DNA from: Heligmosomoides polygyrus polygyrus
Taxonomy: Eukaryota; Nematoda; Chromadorea; Rhabditida; Heligmosomidae
DNA: 64,000 nucleotides
Assembly: GCA_947396885.1 (NCBI GenBank)
Contig: OX377202.1
Span: forward strand, 1,488,001 to 1,552,000
Direction of reading: 5' to 3'
Positions 1-9,930 of the stretch are shown piece by piece. Positions within the stretch are counted from its first letter, which is position 1, and every line of letters begins with the position of its first letter. Under the pieces are notes generated by a model. The model saw only the letters and a list, made by a program, of their open reading frames with translations. It had not been told where the DNA came from and did no database searches. Both the position numbers and the translations under genes were made by a program.

Positions 1-188
1 AAAACATACACCGCACAGTAGTGTAGGACCCCTGACCTAACGCTATATTTTTTCTTATTTTCTTGCATAATTATGGCAGCTCCATAGCTACGAGACTGAC
101 TTTACTGCTTCATTGCTTTATTACTTAGAGGGCCAATCCACCGCCAGCTTTTCCGTGAGCGGGGCGCGGGCGTCGTGAAAGATTCCCG

Positions 189-370
189 GGATCTATCCTA
201 GTCGGGAGCAGCGGCAGTTACGTTCATCATCCCGTGCCACACAACCATATACCGTGAGTTAGAAGAAAAAACCTTTGCATAGTGAGACAGCAGCCGAAGC
301 TGTCGTGGAGACTCAAGTAAGGGACTGTAGACGCAAATCACAATATGCCCCCTCCAATTAGGGTAGATTC
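189..370. mobile_element. Inverted-repeat element, GGATCTATCCTAGT family
   Basis: The left end is GGATCTATCCTAGTCGGGA; the right end carries the inverted form (…TAGGGTAGATTC), imperfectly. This is a short copy of a family that recurs at 26742, 31247, 41434, 44113, 59114 and 63912. It has no coding capacity. Confidence 0.5.
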
Positions 371-1525
371 GACTGCTGTTGATGATCTAATCCTCGTAGT
401 CACTCCATCTCCACTTCAAAAATAGAAAGTGGTGGTGGGACCTGTACCTGAAGCCATTAGCTTCACATAGAACAGCTCCCAGATGATCGTTGCTCTCTCT
501 ATCAGGCGCATCAATAGGGATAAGCGCTCAAAGACTGAAAGCTAATCAAAGGATTTGAAAGGCCGATGCCGTCGGTCGAAGGTCTTCTCGCCTCAAACGT
601 CCACTGCATCATCAGACGGCTCTGATTAGCTTGACGTCAGCTCATCACAGAGCCTCTTATCAGCTTCTTTTAACTGGTCATCTGTTCGTTAGCACAGCGT
701 GAAGGTTAAGGACAAAGCTAGATAAGCCACTCTGGGGTACGGGAATGCGCCATGCATTTCACATGCGTCCACGTCAAAATCGTCAAAACGATCGTAGAAT
801 TTGATTTTCTTTTTTTCAAATAAAACTGGACGCATTTTGAACTGGATCGTGTTTCAATCCACAGTGGACATTTTCATAACCAAAGTAAACGTATATTGTG
901 TCTGAACGGATACATTTTAAGAAATTTAAAATATTCGTTTGCGTTGAAAATTCAGGAAATAAAAACTCATTTTTGAAAGGCAGCAATTGTATGAGCACAA
1001 AAGTTTCATCCATTCGATTAAGTCATATTTTCAGTTTGATTTCAAGATGCTGAAAAGCAGGGAACTTCGTTTGCAGGGATTGCGCCATGCACGTTGTAAT
1101 GCTCGTTTGAGCCTACAGTTGCAGAGTAAACAGTGTAGATAATTTCGAATGCTATTGTTATTTCGAATACCTCTGCTATTTCTAGATTTATTCCATTTTC
1201 ACGTCAAACTGAACACCTTCCAAAGGAATCTGGACACTCTTCTAATCAAGCATGACGCTTTTGAAATCAAACGGAAAACCTCCCGTATTAAAATGAGCCT
1301 CTTCTACGTTACACAAAAGACTCTACGGGAAAGTTGGAGTAAATTTTTGTTCTACAAAAATTCAGTACGACGTTCTCAGAGATTTTTTAAACCGCCATCT
1401 ACAAAAAACTGAATATGCTGTTCGAAATTTTTTATTTTTTGCTTTTGAAGGAAAAATACTGGCTTGCAGCTTATTCTAAAACGCAAGAAGGCGGCATTTG
1501 TTACGCTAAAGAAGACGCTGCGTTA
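371..1525. other. Non-genic stretch with degenerate repeats
   Basis: No coding signal found. It holds a GCGCCATGCA motif (around 1081-1091) seen in the MITE family at 9248, and around 1205-1300 a degenerate motif resembling TCAAACTGAACACCTTCCAA. That motif recurs at 7460, 9650, 26370, 27410, 54700 and 63720. Confidence 0.4.
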
Positions 1526-1653
1526 GCCCTACTTCACACTTGCACCTCCACGCGGCGCAGCATCGCCTTATATATCGATTTTAGCGCCACCCGATCGATA
1601 TCGATTCCGAGTATGGTGCCGCGCGGTGCAGCGTCGCTACTATAAACCAGGCC
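1526..1653. mobile_element. MITE, GCCCTAGTTTATACTTG family (TTA/TAA target)
   Basis: The ends are GCCCTACTTCACACTTGC and …CTATAAACCAGGCC, inverted, around a GC-rich palindrome with an ATCGATATCGAT core. TTA flanks the left end. Same family as 2427-3826 (split), 13158, 21410 and 61081. Confidence 0.65.
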
Positions 1654-1667
1654 TACGCATCCATCCA

Positions 1668-1806
1668 GGGGCCAGATTCATCAACCGCTTACCGGAATGT
1701 AACGGTGAAAAGTACCGTCAAACTCCCTGGTATGAGATTCATCAGCATCAGGTTTGACGGTACTTTTCACCGTTACCGGCCGGTAAACGACTGTGAATAT
1801 GGTCCC
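1668..1806. mobile_element. MITE, GGGGCCAGATTCATCAAC family
   Basis: About 139 bp, nearly a full palindrome: GGCCAGATTCATCAACCG, then ACGGTGAAAAGTACCGTCAA, with the inverse …TTGACGGTACTTTTCACCGT on the right. Other copies lie at 21620, 31937, 48574, 56585, 60665 and about 61010. Confidence 0.7.
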
Positions 1807-1934
1807 AGGACGTCACGGTTTTCCTTCCATTGATAGGGAGAACACTGTCAATTACAAAATTGCACACTCGAGGGAACAAAAAAACAATCGGAGAAAACTC
1901 ATATATTCACATCACTCAAGTGAACTGCACTTGT

Positions 1935-1935
<1 letters not shown>

Positions 1936-1965
<30 letters not shown>

Positions 1966-1967
1966 TT
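1936..1967 (-). repeat. (TTTA)n run, probable 3' tail of a truncated non-LTR retroposon
   Basis: A run of seven to eight TTTA units. Similar runs at 5302, 33996, 39583 and 45331 are followed by related sequence, and at 39583 the run ends a recognisable retrotransposon fragment on the minus strand. I therefore read it as a minus-strand tail. Confidence 0.4.
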
Positions 1968-2114
1968 GAATATTTAGATCATCATGAAGTATTTTATTTA
2001 CACTATCAATCGAATGAAAATCGACCCAGACGACTGCATGGCGCAATCTCTTTTTTAACACACTGAAATTACTGTCTCTCTGCGCTTGAAACCTGATTTT
2101 TAATCATTATTTTT

Positions 2115-2316
2115 GGTACATGTCGCGTAGGTGAGCAGCACTGGTAGGTGGGAGTGTGCCAGCCAATAATACCAAACAGAGCACAGCCCGAACGCATGCC
2201 AGCCCATTAGGGTGCTGTCTGAATACGCCCTCTATGTACGGCATGCCCATTCAATGCGATCTGATTGGTTCAGGCGTTCCCGCCTACCAATGCTGCTCAC
2301 CTACGCGACATATACC
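2115..2316. mobile_element. MITE, GGTATATGTCGCG family
   Basis: About 200 bp. The left end GGTACATGTCGCGTAGGTGA matches the inverted right end …TCACCTACGCGACATATACC. Internal GCCAGCCAAT motifs are also inverted. Relatives: 7714-9123 and 9727-9905. Confidence 0.7.
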
Positions 2317-2439
2317 TTATTTTTTATTAAAAAAGCAGAAATGTTATAAAATTTCAAACAGTGTGTTCACTTTTTGGGCAAATGATCTTTAAAAAAATCA
2401 GATAAAGTTATACCAAAATTTTCTTTGCCCTGGCTTATA

Positions 2440-3702
2440 TTAGGTTGGAAAAAAAGTCTCTTCACAATTCGAAATTTTTTTTACCCTTCCCCTTGTAAAC
2501 GCACTAGCCAATGTTGATTGCTGATTTCGTAATCCTATCACACTTGTCTACCGTTCGCACGCAGACACAGGTTAAGACTCTTCTTGTAATTCGTTATCCA
2601 TCCAATCTTCCGAACTCAATGCCAGATCTACCTCATGGCCGTTTTCAGCACGGCATTCTTCAAGAATTCATTAAAGAATCCACAGCACGTCAGGCAGCAG
2701 ACCAAATTAACCACATATATGGCTTGGGATCTACTACTCATCGCGCCTGTTATGAGTGGTTCGGAAAGTCTTTAAAGGGAAATTATTCACTGAGGGCAAA
2801 GCATGGTCAGGAAGGCCAACTGGATTGGACGACAGTGAACTACACCATCTTCTTCGTACCGATAGTTGGCAGACGACACGTCAGCTGGCAGAGAAGCTCG
2901 AAGTGTCTCATAGGATAGTGGGAATCCATCTGAAGAATCTTGGCTTTCATGGAAATTTGGAGCTTGGGTTCCACATGCCCTGTCAGACACTCAGAAAGGT
3001 CGACGGCTCTCCATCGCTGCTTCTCTTCTGTCCAGATAAGGAAGAAAATCGTTTCTTCCGCGGATTGTGACAGGCGAAGAGTCCTGGGTTCTGTGTGCCA
3101 ACTTCCGAGGAAAAGGCAATGGGTACAAAAGGGAGAGAGCCCTAAGTCTGATCTCAAGCCCAATGTTCACGAAAGGAAGATTCTCATGACTGTTTGGTCG
3201 GATGTCAGAGGAGTGATTTATCGGCAAACTCTCAGAAGTGAGAATACACTTACTGCTGCCATGTACAGTGGCCAACTCCACAAAGTCGCCGCAGCTTTCC
3301 AAGAAAAGAGGCCTGAGAAGTCGAAGGTGATGATCCTGCATGACAACGCAAAGCGACATGCTGCAAGACTCACAAGAGAAACAATAAAGAAGCTGGGCTG
3401 GGAGGTAATGCCACATCCACCGTATAGCCCTGACCTCGGCCCTCCCGAATGCTATTTCTTCCACGCTCTCAAGCAAGAAATTGGAGAGAAATATTTTGAA
3501 ACGGACGAGGACCTCAAAATTTGGATTCAGCGGTGATTCGACTTCAGAACTGCAGTCTTTTACGCGAGAGGAATTAGAAAAATTACCACGTCTTTGGAGA
3601 AGTGTAGTAGAACAAAATAGAGTTTATCTCAATTGATTTGACTTTGTAGTTGTGAAGTAATAAATCTTTGAAAAAAATGAAAAGACTTTTTTTCCAACCT
3701 AA
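2440..3702 (+). mobile_element. mariner-type transposon with a broken transposase
   Basis: The terminal inverted repeats TTAGGTTGGAAAAAAAGTCT are near-perfect, and TA flanks both ends (2438-2439, 3703-3704). Between them lies a mariner transposase in pieces. The N-terminal helix-turn-helix region is at about 2618-2760; HNLLR-like and VSHRIVGIHLKNLG segments are at 2756-2960; TGEESWVL is in another frame near 3070; HDNAKRHAA and HPPYSPDLGPPECYFF are at 3340-3450. The last two carry the second and third catalytic Asp with mariner D34D spacing. At least two frameshifts and internal stops make it non-autonomous. Confidence 0.92.
2618..3535 (+). pseudogene. mariner transposase pseudogene (frameshifted)
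   Basis: The reading frame starts about ATG 2618, shifts near 2760 into the frame reading KVFKGKLFTEGKAWSGRP, and shifts again near 2990-3110 before the C-terminal frame ending at 3535. Three catalytic Asp regions can be placed (TGEESW with Glu in the family's Asp-adjacent motif, HDNA, SPDL), but no single frame encodes them. Confidence 0.85.
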
Positions 3703-4298
3703 TAGTTGCGCAGCTGCGCGACGTAGCACCAGAGTCGGAATAGATATCGATTGGACGGCTCGAAAAATCGATGTCTATGGCGATCATGGTGCCGCGCCGC
3801 GTGGCGGCGCAAGTATAAACTAGGGCTTAGACGAAAAATGATTCTACGAAAATACCTAAAAATAATGCTTTAACCAAAATTTAAGAATTTTGTGCTCATT
3901 TGAACAGTGAGAACATTGGTGCGTTGTAAAGGTGTTTTTATTATAAATTTTCATAAAACAAAGCAGTATTTTGCCTTGACTTCCACATCGTCTAATAGAA
4001 AGCTTTAAAAAGTGTTCAGTACAGTGAGAAAAGTGTTCGGTTTGAAAAATTACGATCTGAAATGGAGAGTGTCCAGTTTAAAGTGAAAATTGTATAAAAG
4101 CCTGAGACGAAGTTTCATGCAGTATTGTAGAGATTCAGGTTGAGTCAAAATTGCTATGGTTCGGAGTTACCGTACGATTACCGTATTTTTTGGAAATTTC
4201 CATTTGAATTTGGAAGATGTTCAGTTTAACTTCGGACGTATGTATTTTAACGTGAAAATTGTAAATTTGAATTATATTTAATTCGTTTTCACGTTGCC

Positions 4299-4673
4299 TT
4301 AACACATTTGCTTAAGCCTGGAGCGGCTGGTAGAGAGGCTATATGCGCAAGAGTTTTGATCGCAACAAAACATCCTGTAACAACATATAGCCTCTCTACC
4401 AGCCGCTCCAGGCTTAAGCAAATGTGTTAAGGCATTGTTACTAGTAAGGTCTTCAGCTTAACCGGTTCCATGCTGATATCAGCGGCCGGCCCATCCCCGT
4501 ATGACGGGTGGGTGCTGACAGACCTGGAGGATATCGCGGATGTTACGTGCGGTCAAACAGCGCCGGTGGTGTAAGGCGAACATCGCTGCCCGGAAAGCAG
4601 AAGATGCGGGTTCGAGTCCCGCCTGGCGCAAGAGTTTTGATCGCAACAAAACATCCTGTAACAACGTTTTCAC
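4299..4673. repeat. tRNA-like fold-back repeat
   Basis: The arms at 4310-4353 and 4385-4427 are inverted copies (CTTAAGCCTGGAGCGGCTGG). The unit CAAGAGTTTTGATCGCAACA appears in the loop and again after the tRNA-like piece at 4560-4629. Related copies lie at 17672, 34598 and 46830. Confidence 0.6.
4560..4629 (+). tRNA. tRNA-like sequence (degenerate, Gly-type body), probably not functional
   Basis: A 7-bp acceptor stem (GCGCCGG with CTGGCGC, one G·T) and a T arm GCGGGTTCGAGTCCCGC with a perfect B box are clear. The D arm is shortened (GGTGTAAGGCGAAC). The anticodon stem CTGC/GCAG encloses a CCGGAAA loop with C at position 33. It resembles tRNA-Gly in body but sits in a dispersed repeat, so it is most likely a tRNA-derived pseudogene. 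Confidence 0.45.
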
Positions 4674-5301
4674 GTTGTTTTCTTACCGCGCTTCCGTAAT
4701 CAGAAGGTGTGGTTGATGACGTGCATGCATTGTAGCTGCAAGATGGCTAAAGTGGCACTACCGTCTTCTGCACGTACCCCTTCATTTGTTCTTGAGAAAC
4801 TTACTGCTTCGTTGCCTACTGCTTCCTACAGGCTCATTTTTTGAATCCGTTCACATTCTGAAGTGGAAAACAAGAAAAGAAGAAAAAGCCAAAAACGCTA
4901 GAAATTAGAAAATTCCGAAATTATCGCCTTAGCAACGCTTTAGGCCGGATACCCATGACAAAATTTCTATGTCATGCTATCTTCCGTTTTCGAACTTATT
5001 TTCTGCCATTTTCCCTGAAAACAAACAAAAACTTTCGGGGCGTCCCACGGCAGGATTGCGCCATGCGTTCGTCGATCAGGGCGCGATGCTGGATTCCTTG
5101 TATAAACGCCGAGTTGGTCAGCAATGGAATCAATTTTCTTTTTATTTCTTCGTTATAACATATGTGGCGATTATTTCTGCATTAGAGATTTATATAGAAT
5201 CTAAATATTAGTTAGAATAATGGGAATTTTATGCCATTCAAGTGGTGCAAGCTTTTTGTTACGTCCGATGTAAAGTTTTTAAGATAATAGTAGTAATAAT
5301 A

Positions 5302-5325
5302 TTATTTATTTATTTATTTATTTAT
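5302..5325 (-). repeat. (TTTA)n tail
   Basis: A short TTTA run followed by CAATACACTGAAGGTGTGCC, like the flank of the runs at 33996 and 39583. Probable 3' end of a truncated retroposon on the minus strand. Confidence 0.4.
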
Positions 5326-5454
5326 TCAATACACTGAAGGTGTGCCTAAACACTAGAATAAAAATTGCTGATGTAGAAATTGGCTAGAAAATCAAACGAA
5401 AGCAAAAAAATGTAAACGCGCAAAAAATACAAACACATAAAAAATGCGAACGTT

Positions 5455-6515
5455 ACTTAATAAATACGTCATAAAAAATAAAAATAAAACGATAATAATT
5501 TTTATATTAATAGTAATAAAATAAAAAAAAATCATTTTTTTGCATTTTTTTGCCAGAGAGGCCATCCTGTTTACTTAATAAATACTTAATAAAAAATAAA
5601 AATAAAACGATAATAATTTTTGTATTAATAATAATAAAATAAAAAATCAATATTTTTTCGCATTTTTTCACCAGGGAGGCCATCCTGTTTACTTAATAAA
5701 TACTTAATAAAAAATAACAATAAAACGATAATAATTTTTGTATTAATAATAATAAAATAAAAAATCAATTTTTTCTTCGCATTCTTTCGTCAGGGAGGTC
5801 ATCCTGTTTACCTAATAAATACTTAATGAAAAATAAAAATAAAACGATAATAATTTTTGTATTAATAGTAATAAAATAAAAAATCATTTTTTTGCATTTT
5901 TTTTTTGTTAGGGAGGCCATCCTGTTTACTTAAAAAATACTTAATAAAAAATAAATATAAAACGATAATAATTTTTGTATTAATAGTAATAAAATAAAAA
6001 ATCAATTTTTTCTTCGCATTTTTTCGCTAGGGAGGCCACCCTGTTTACTTAAAAAATACTTAATAAAAAATAAATATAAAACGATAATAATTTTTGTATT
6101 AATAGTAATAAAATAAAAAATCAATTTTTTCTTCGCATTTTTTCGCTAGGGAGGCCACCCTGTTTACTTAAAAAATACTTAATAAAAAATAAAAATAAAA
6201 CGATAATAATTTTTGTATTAATAATAATAAAATAAAAAATCAATTTTTTCTTCGCATTCTTTAGCCAGGGAGGCCATCCTGTTTACCTAATAAATACTTA
6301 ATAAAAAAATAAAAATAAAACGATAATAATTTTTGTATTAATAGTAATAAAATAAAAAATCAATTTTTTTGCATTTTTTTGTCAGAGAGGGAATCCTGTT
6401 TACTTAATAAATACTTAATAAAAAATAAAAATAAAACGATAATAATTTTTGTATTAATAATAATAAAATAAAAAATCAATATTTTTCTTTGCTTTTTTTG
6501 CTGGAGAGGCCATCT
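5455..6515. repeat. AT-rich minisatellite, about 9 units of about 118 bp
   Basis: The unit contains TTACTTAATAAATACTTAAT, AAAACGATAATAATTTTTGT, a TAATAATAATAAAATAAAAA stretch and the GC island AGGGAGGCCATCCTG. Units start about every 117-120 bp and differ by point changes (TAGTAAT or TAATAAT; CATCC or CACCC), consistent with local duplication. There is no ORF. Confidence 0.9.
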
Positions 6516-6770
6516 TGTTTATATTTATTACGCTTTTCTATCGGCGCTCACCTCCGAATAGAACAGATCCAAATGACGAAATACGTTTTAAAAAATATTG
6601 AATGACCTTCTATTGGTTTGAACAACTTTTTCGAGTGTATAGTTGTATTACACGTCAGGTATCTCTTACGATTTACAATTTACAGCGATTTTTTCGTAAT
6701 TAAGATTTACGATTTACGAAATTTCGAGGTTCGTTAACGCACACCGTGGGTTCCGACCAGGGATTCCGAC

Positions 6771-6875
6771 CAGGGATGGGCGGAAATTTCGAGCATCTCC
6801 CTTGAAAATCGGAAAAATTTGCCCAGAACAGAAGGAAAATCAGAACATAAAAACCGAAATTTCGCCCATCTGTGG
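6771..6875. mobile_element. Small inverted-repeat element with CAGGGATGGGC / CACAGATGGGC ends
   Basis: Left end CAGGGATGGGCGGAAATTTC; the right end is the inverse (GAAATTTCGCCCATCTGTG). Ends of this kind are hAT-like, but I see no matching 8-bp flanks. The 13-bp TTCCGACCAGGGA is duplicated in tandem at its left edge. Confidence 0.4.
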
Positions 6876-7713
6876 TCGAGATCAAGATTTTAGTTAGTTT
6901 CCCGTAAAAACCTTTTACAGAGTGTTTGTTCCTACTTCTCGAGTGGAATTTCGTGGGCATTTTTGTTCGAAAGACGCTGCTTTCATTGCAGACAGCGGCT
7001 GCATGCCGACTCCACCAGCGCAGATCTACTACTGTCGGATACGAAACTGCCAGCGGAAGTGTGGGCTGGTGCATCGAGACTCCAGCAGAAGTGAGCTCGT
7101 TTCAGATGCGTTGAAAAGCTATGAACATTCGAGATTTTTCAAATTGAAATTTTTCACTGAAAAATATCTCTTTGGCCTGTAAGGTTCGATGTGCCTTTCA
7201 TTCAGTATCCAACTTTTTTTCTGAATTTATCCACTAGACTTCTAGATGTCTCTTGAAAGTATGGTCGTGTTGGTGAGCAATTTTTAAACGAAGAATTTCT
7301 TCAGAGCGGTGCGCATTTTCGAGGACAGCTATATCATTCGACACAGCTGATCAGGGGAAAGGTAACATTTCGTAGTGTTGTGTATTATAAAAATTTTCAC
7401 CTCAAATTGGGCACTTTGCAGATCAAATTATTGATAAATACTCTTCCAAGCAAAATTGACGCTTTCGAAATCAAACTGAGCACCTTCCAAATTGAAATGA
7501 GCTTCTTCCACATTGCACTATCGATTTCTAGATAAGCTAGAATATTTCTAAAGAAGATTTAAGATAGTTTTGTTTAAATTTTTTGAAATTTGCCTGCTCC
7601 AAAAAGTAAACAAACAGAACACTTCTTTATATAATTTCCATTTTTTGTGAAAAAATGATGATTTAAATTTTGTCCAAAGTGCTGGAGGGCAGCAAATTTT
7701 TTCTAGGTATTTC
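6876..7713. other. No gene seen
   Basis: AT-rich sequence with chance ORFs. It contains the degenerate CACCTTCCAAATTGAAATGA motif near 7480, shared with several other sites. Confidence 0.3.
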
Positions 7714-9123
7714 GGTACATGTCTCGAAAATGGGCAGCATTGGGGTAGGGACGCACCAGCCAGCCAAGATGGCACGTAAAAACACCCTCCTGTGCAATCA
7801 ATTGGGTCAGGCCTTCGCGATGGCGCGCGCTTGCGCACTGTGTAGTGGAGCCGATGGCGCGAGATCGTCCGCTGGCTTAGCAGCCTCGAAGGGAACAGAA
7901 ATATAGATTACCTCAGAACAGTACCCACTGAACGTAATCTGAAATTAGGCGTGCGGCGTTCTTGACAAGCCGTATTTCGCGGTAAACGCTAAGGAAAAGC
8001 ACTTTGCAACAGATGTTACGAGATTGGGGCAATGTAAATGCTAAGGAAATGCACTTTGGACCTGCTATTACGATCCGTGGTTGTGAAATTCAGTTGCTTA
8101 CTGAGTATGTGCGTCACACAGTCAGCTTTCCTCGTGCAGCCCTCTTAGAATCCAAATTTTCAAAGGATAAGCATCCGTTTCGAGGTTGTTATTCCGTAAG
8201 TTTGGTCCAAAAATGTCGTTTTTAAGCAGTTGCCTTCGCTCAGAGTTAATCTTAATGATCACCAAAAGAATCTGCATAAATTGCGCTGTTTCTTACTGCC
8301 CTAAGAAATGTAGCAAATGTGGAAGGAATAGGAATATCTGTATTTGTGTTACTTTTTCGCAGCACTGGCAGAGCTGCGGTCTTCAGCTAATCGCAGCGCG
8401 TTGGTGAAGAAGTCGGACGGCTGTTAGCTCATCCCTGGTGACATCCAAGACGGATCGAAACACAAACACAACTAAACTAAATAACAAACAAAACGGCACT
8501 ATAGTACTTTCAGGATCCAGAGCTCTAAGAGAAGTCGAGATATTTTTCCGACCAAACTTTGCCCAGGGGGGATATTTAGGGTACTGATCACAAATCTGAC
8601 ATCCGTCTTTGAAATTTTGGCTGGTTACAGTAGAAACTATAGCCGATTATTCATGTCTCACTGAGGTAAGTTTATGAGTACTGCACGTCTTCTGAACCAG
8701 TGCGGACATTGGACGATGTCAGCGGCAGGTTTTCTTATTCCAGTGGACGCTGGATAACGTGTGCGGTGAGCACATCGCGCGGGTTATTCGGTCTCCAGTA
8801 CTACTGAGTCGTGTGCTCATCAGTACTACATCAATAAGTGTTGTAATCCTTTTCACTCCCCTTGAAGCTAGAAAGCCAGCAGACGATGCCGCGCCGTCGG
8901 CTCCACTGCACGATGCATAAGCGCGCGCCATCGCGAAGGCCTGACCCAATCGATTGCACAGGGGGTGTTTTTACGTGCCATCGCCAGCCAGGCCGTGTCG
9001 AATGGGCGTGCCATTCAGAGATGGCATGTACGACCGGTACCCGAATTAGCTGGTGTGTGTTCGGTTGGTTCTCTGTTCGGTTATAATTCGACGGTGCGAT
9101 GCTGCCCACATTCACGACATGAA
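7714..9123. mobile_element. 1.4-kb fold-back element with about 200-bp inverted ends
   Basis: The left arm (about 7714-7900; GGTACATGTCTCGAAAATGG, then TGGGTCAGGCCTTCGCGATG) is the inverse of the right arm (about 8860-9123; CATCGCGAAGGCCTGACCCA … CCCACATTCACGACATG). The ends match the 200-bp MITEs at 2115 and 9727, so this looks like a longer member of that family. The centre has no transposase I can recognise. It includes sequence near 8520-8660 that resembles 18190-18330. Confidence 0.7.
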
Positions 9124-9247
9124 TCAAATTTTATAAGAAACTATTATTAATTTTTTTAAGGCAAATATGTGTTTTGTGTTTTTTCTTCTTAGATATGTCT
9201 GTTTTAACCTCTAAGAGAATCTGTTTGAATTTTTCAACAAAAAAAAG

Positions 9248-9400
9248 AGATCGCGCCATGCACTCGTCCAGCTCGTTGCGATTTCCATTTGATTGCTAGT
9301 GTAAACACTGCTTGCTTGAAACCCAACTCCGCGCAGACATAATCTTTGCTATCAATGACACAAAAATCGCGACGAGCTCGACAAATGTATGGCGCGATCT
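9248..9400. mobile_element. MITE, AGATCGCGCCATGCACTCGTC family
   Basis: Left end AGATCGCGCCATGCACTCGT and right end ACAAATGTATGGCGCGATCT are inverted, and CAGCTCGTTGCGATTT pairs with ATCGCGACGAGCTCG. Single ends (CATGGCGCRATCT) occur at about 1081, 2037, 5055, 27198, 54497 and 59670. Confidence 0.6.
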
Positions 9401-9726
9401 GTTTTTTTTTTAAATATATTATACATTGACATACTTCTTATACTTATACTTCTTGCGCTTTAAAACCAGGTTTAAACATATGTTTTATTTAAGAATAAAA
9501 AGTCTATATGAAATCTTTTTGTCAAGCAGTGTATTCACTTATTTGGGGCGATGAACCATACATTTCAAAGGAAGTCGTACAAAACTTTGATCTATATTTT
9601 TTCTTTTTCGAAGAGCTTTCCCTATTTTAATGTGGAAAAACTCGTTTCGAGTTAGAAGACGTTCCATTTGATCTTAAATGCTTTAGAATCTTGCTTAGTA
9701 GGGTGTTCTATTTGACGTGAAGGTAG

Positions 9727-9905
9727 TATGTATTGGTCAGTTGAAAGTGAGCAGCATTGGAAGTTAGAAGCGCGCCAGCCAATCATAACCAATCAGAGCA
9801 CCGACCAAAGACATGCCAGCCAATCAGGCCTCCCCCGACTCGATGTAGCCTGATTGGCTGGCGCATTCCTAGACCCCACTGCTGCTCACGTTCGCGACAT
9901 ATACC
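9727..9905. mobile_element. MITE, GGTATATGTCGCG family
   Basis: GTGAGCAGCATTGG … CGCCAGCCAATCA pairs with TGATTGGCTGGCG … CACTGCTGCTCACGTTCGC at the right end (ATATACC). It ends 14-26 nt before the first proposed exon of the unrecognised acidic gene. Confidence 0.65.
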
Positions 9906-9930
9906 TTCTTATTCTTAGATTTGCGTGCAG

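Larger units (their letters stand above)
2427..3826. mobile_element. MITE of the GCCCTAGTTTATA family, split by a mariner insertion
   Basis: The first 13 nt (GCCCTGGCTTATA, 2427-2439) and the remainder (3703-3826, ending AAACTAGGGC followed by TTA) form one normal copy when 2440-3702 is removed. The remainder has the usual ATCGAT core and GC-rich arms. Confidence 0.7.

Noticed and set aside
7548..9127. ORFs of about 75-98 codons in both arms of the 1.4-kb fold-back element
   Set aside because: The same arm read on opposite strands gives similar peptides (MARACA…CSGADGA); no codon bias or homology supports a protein.
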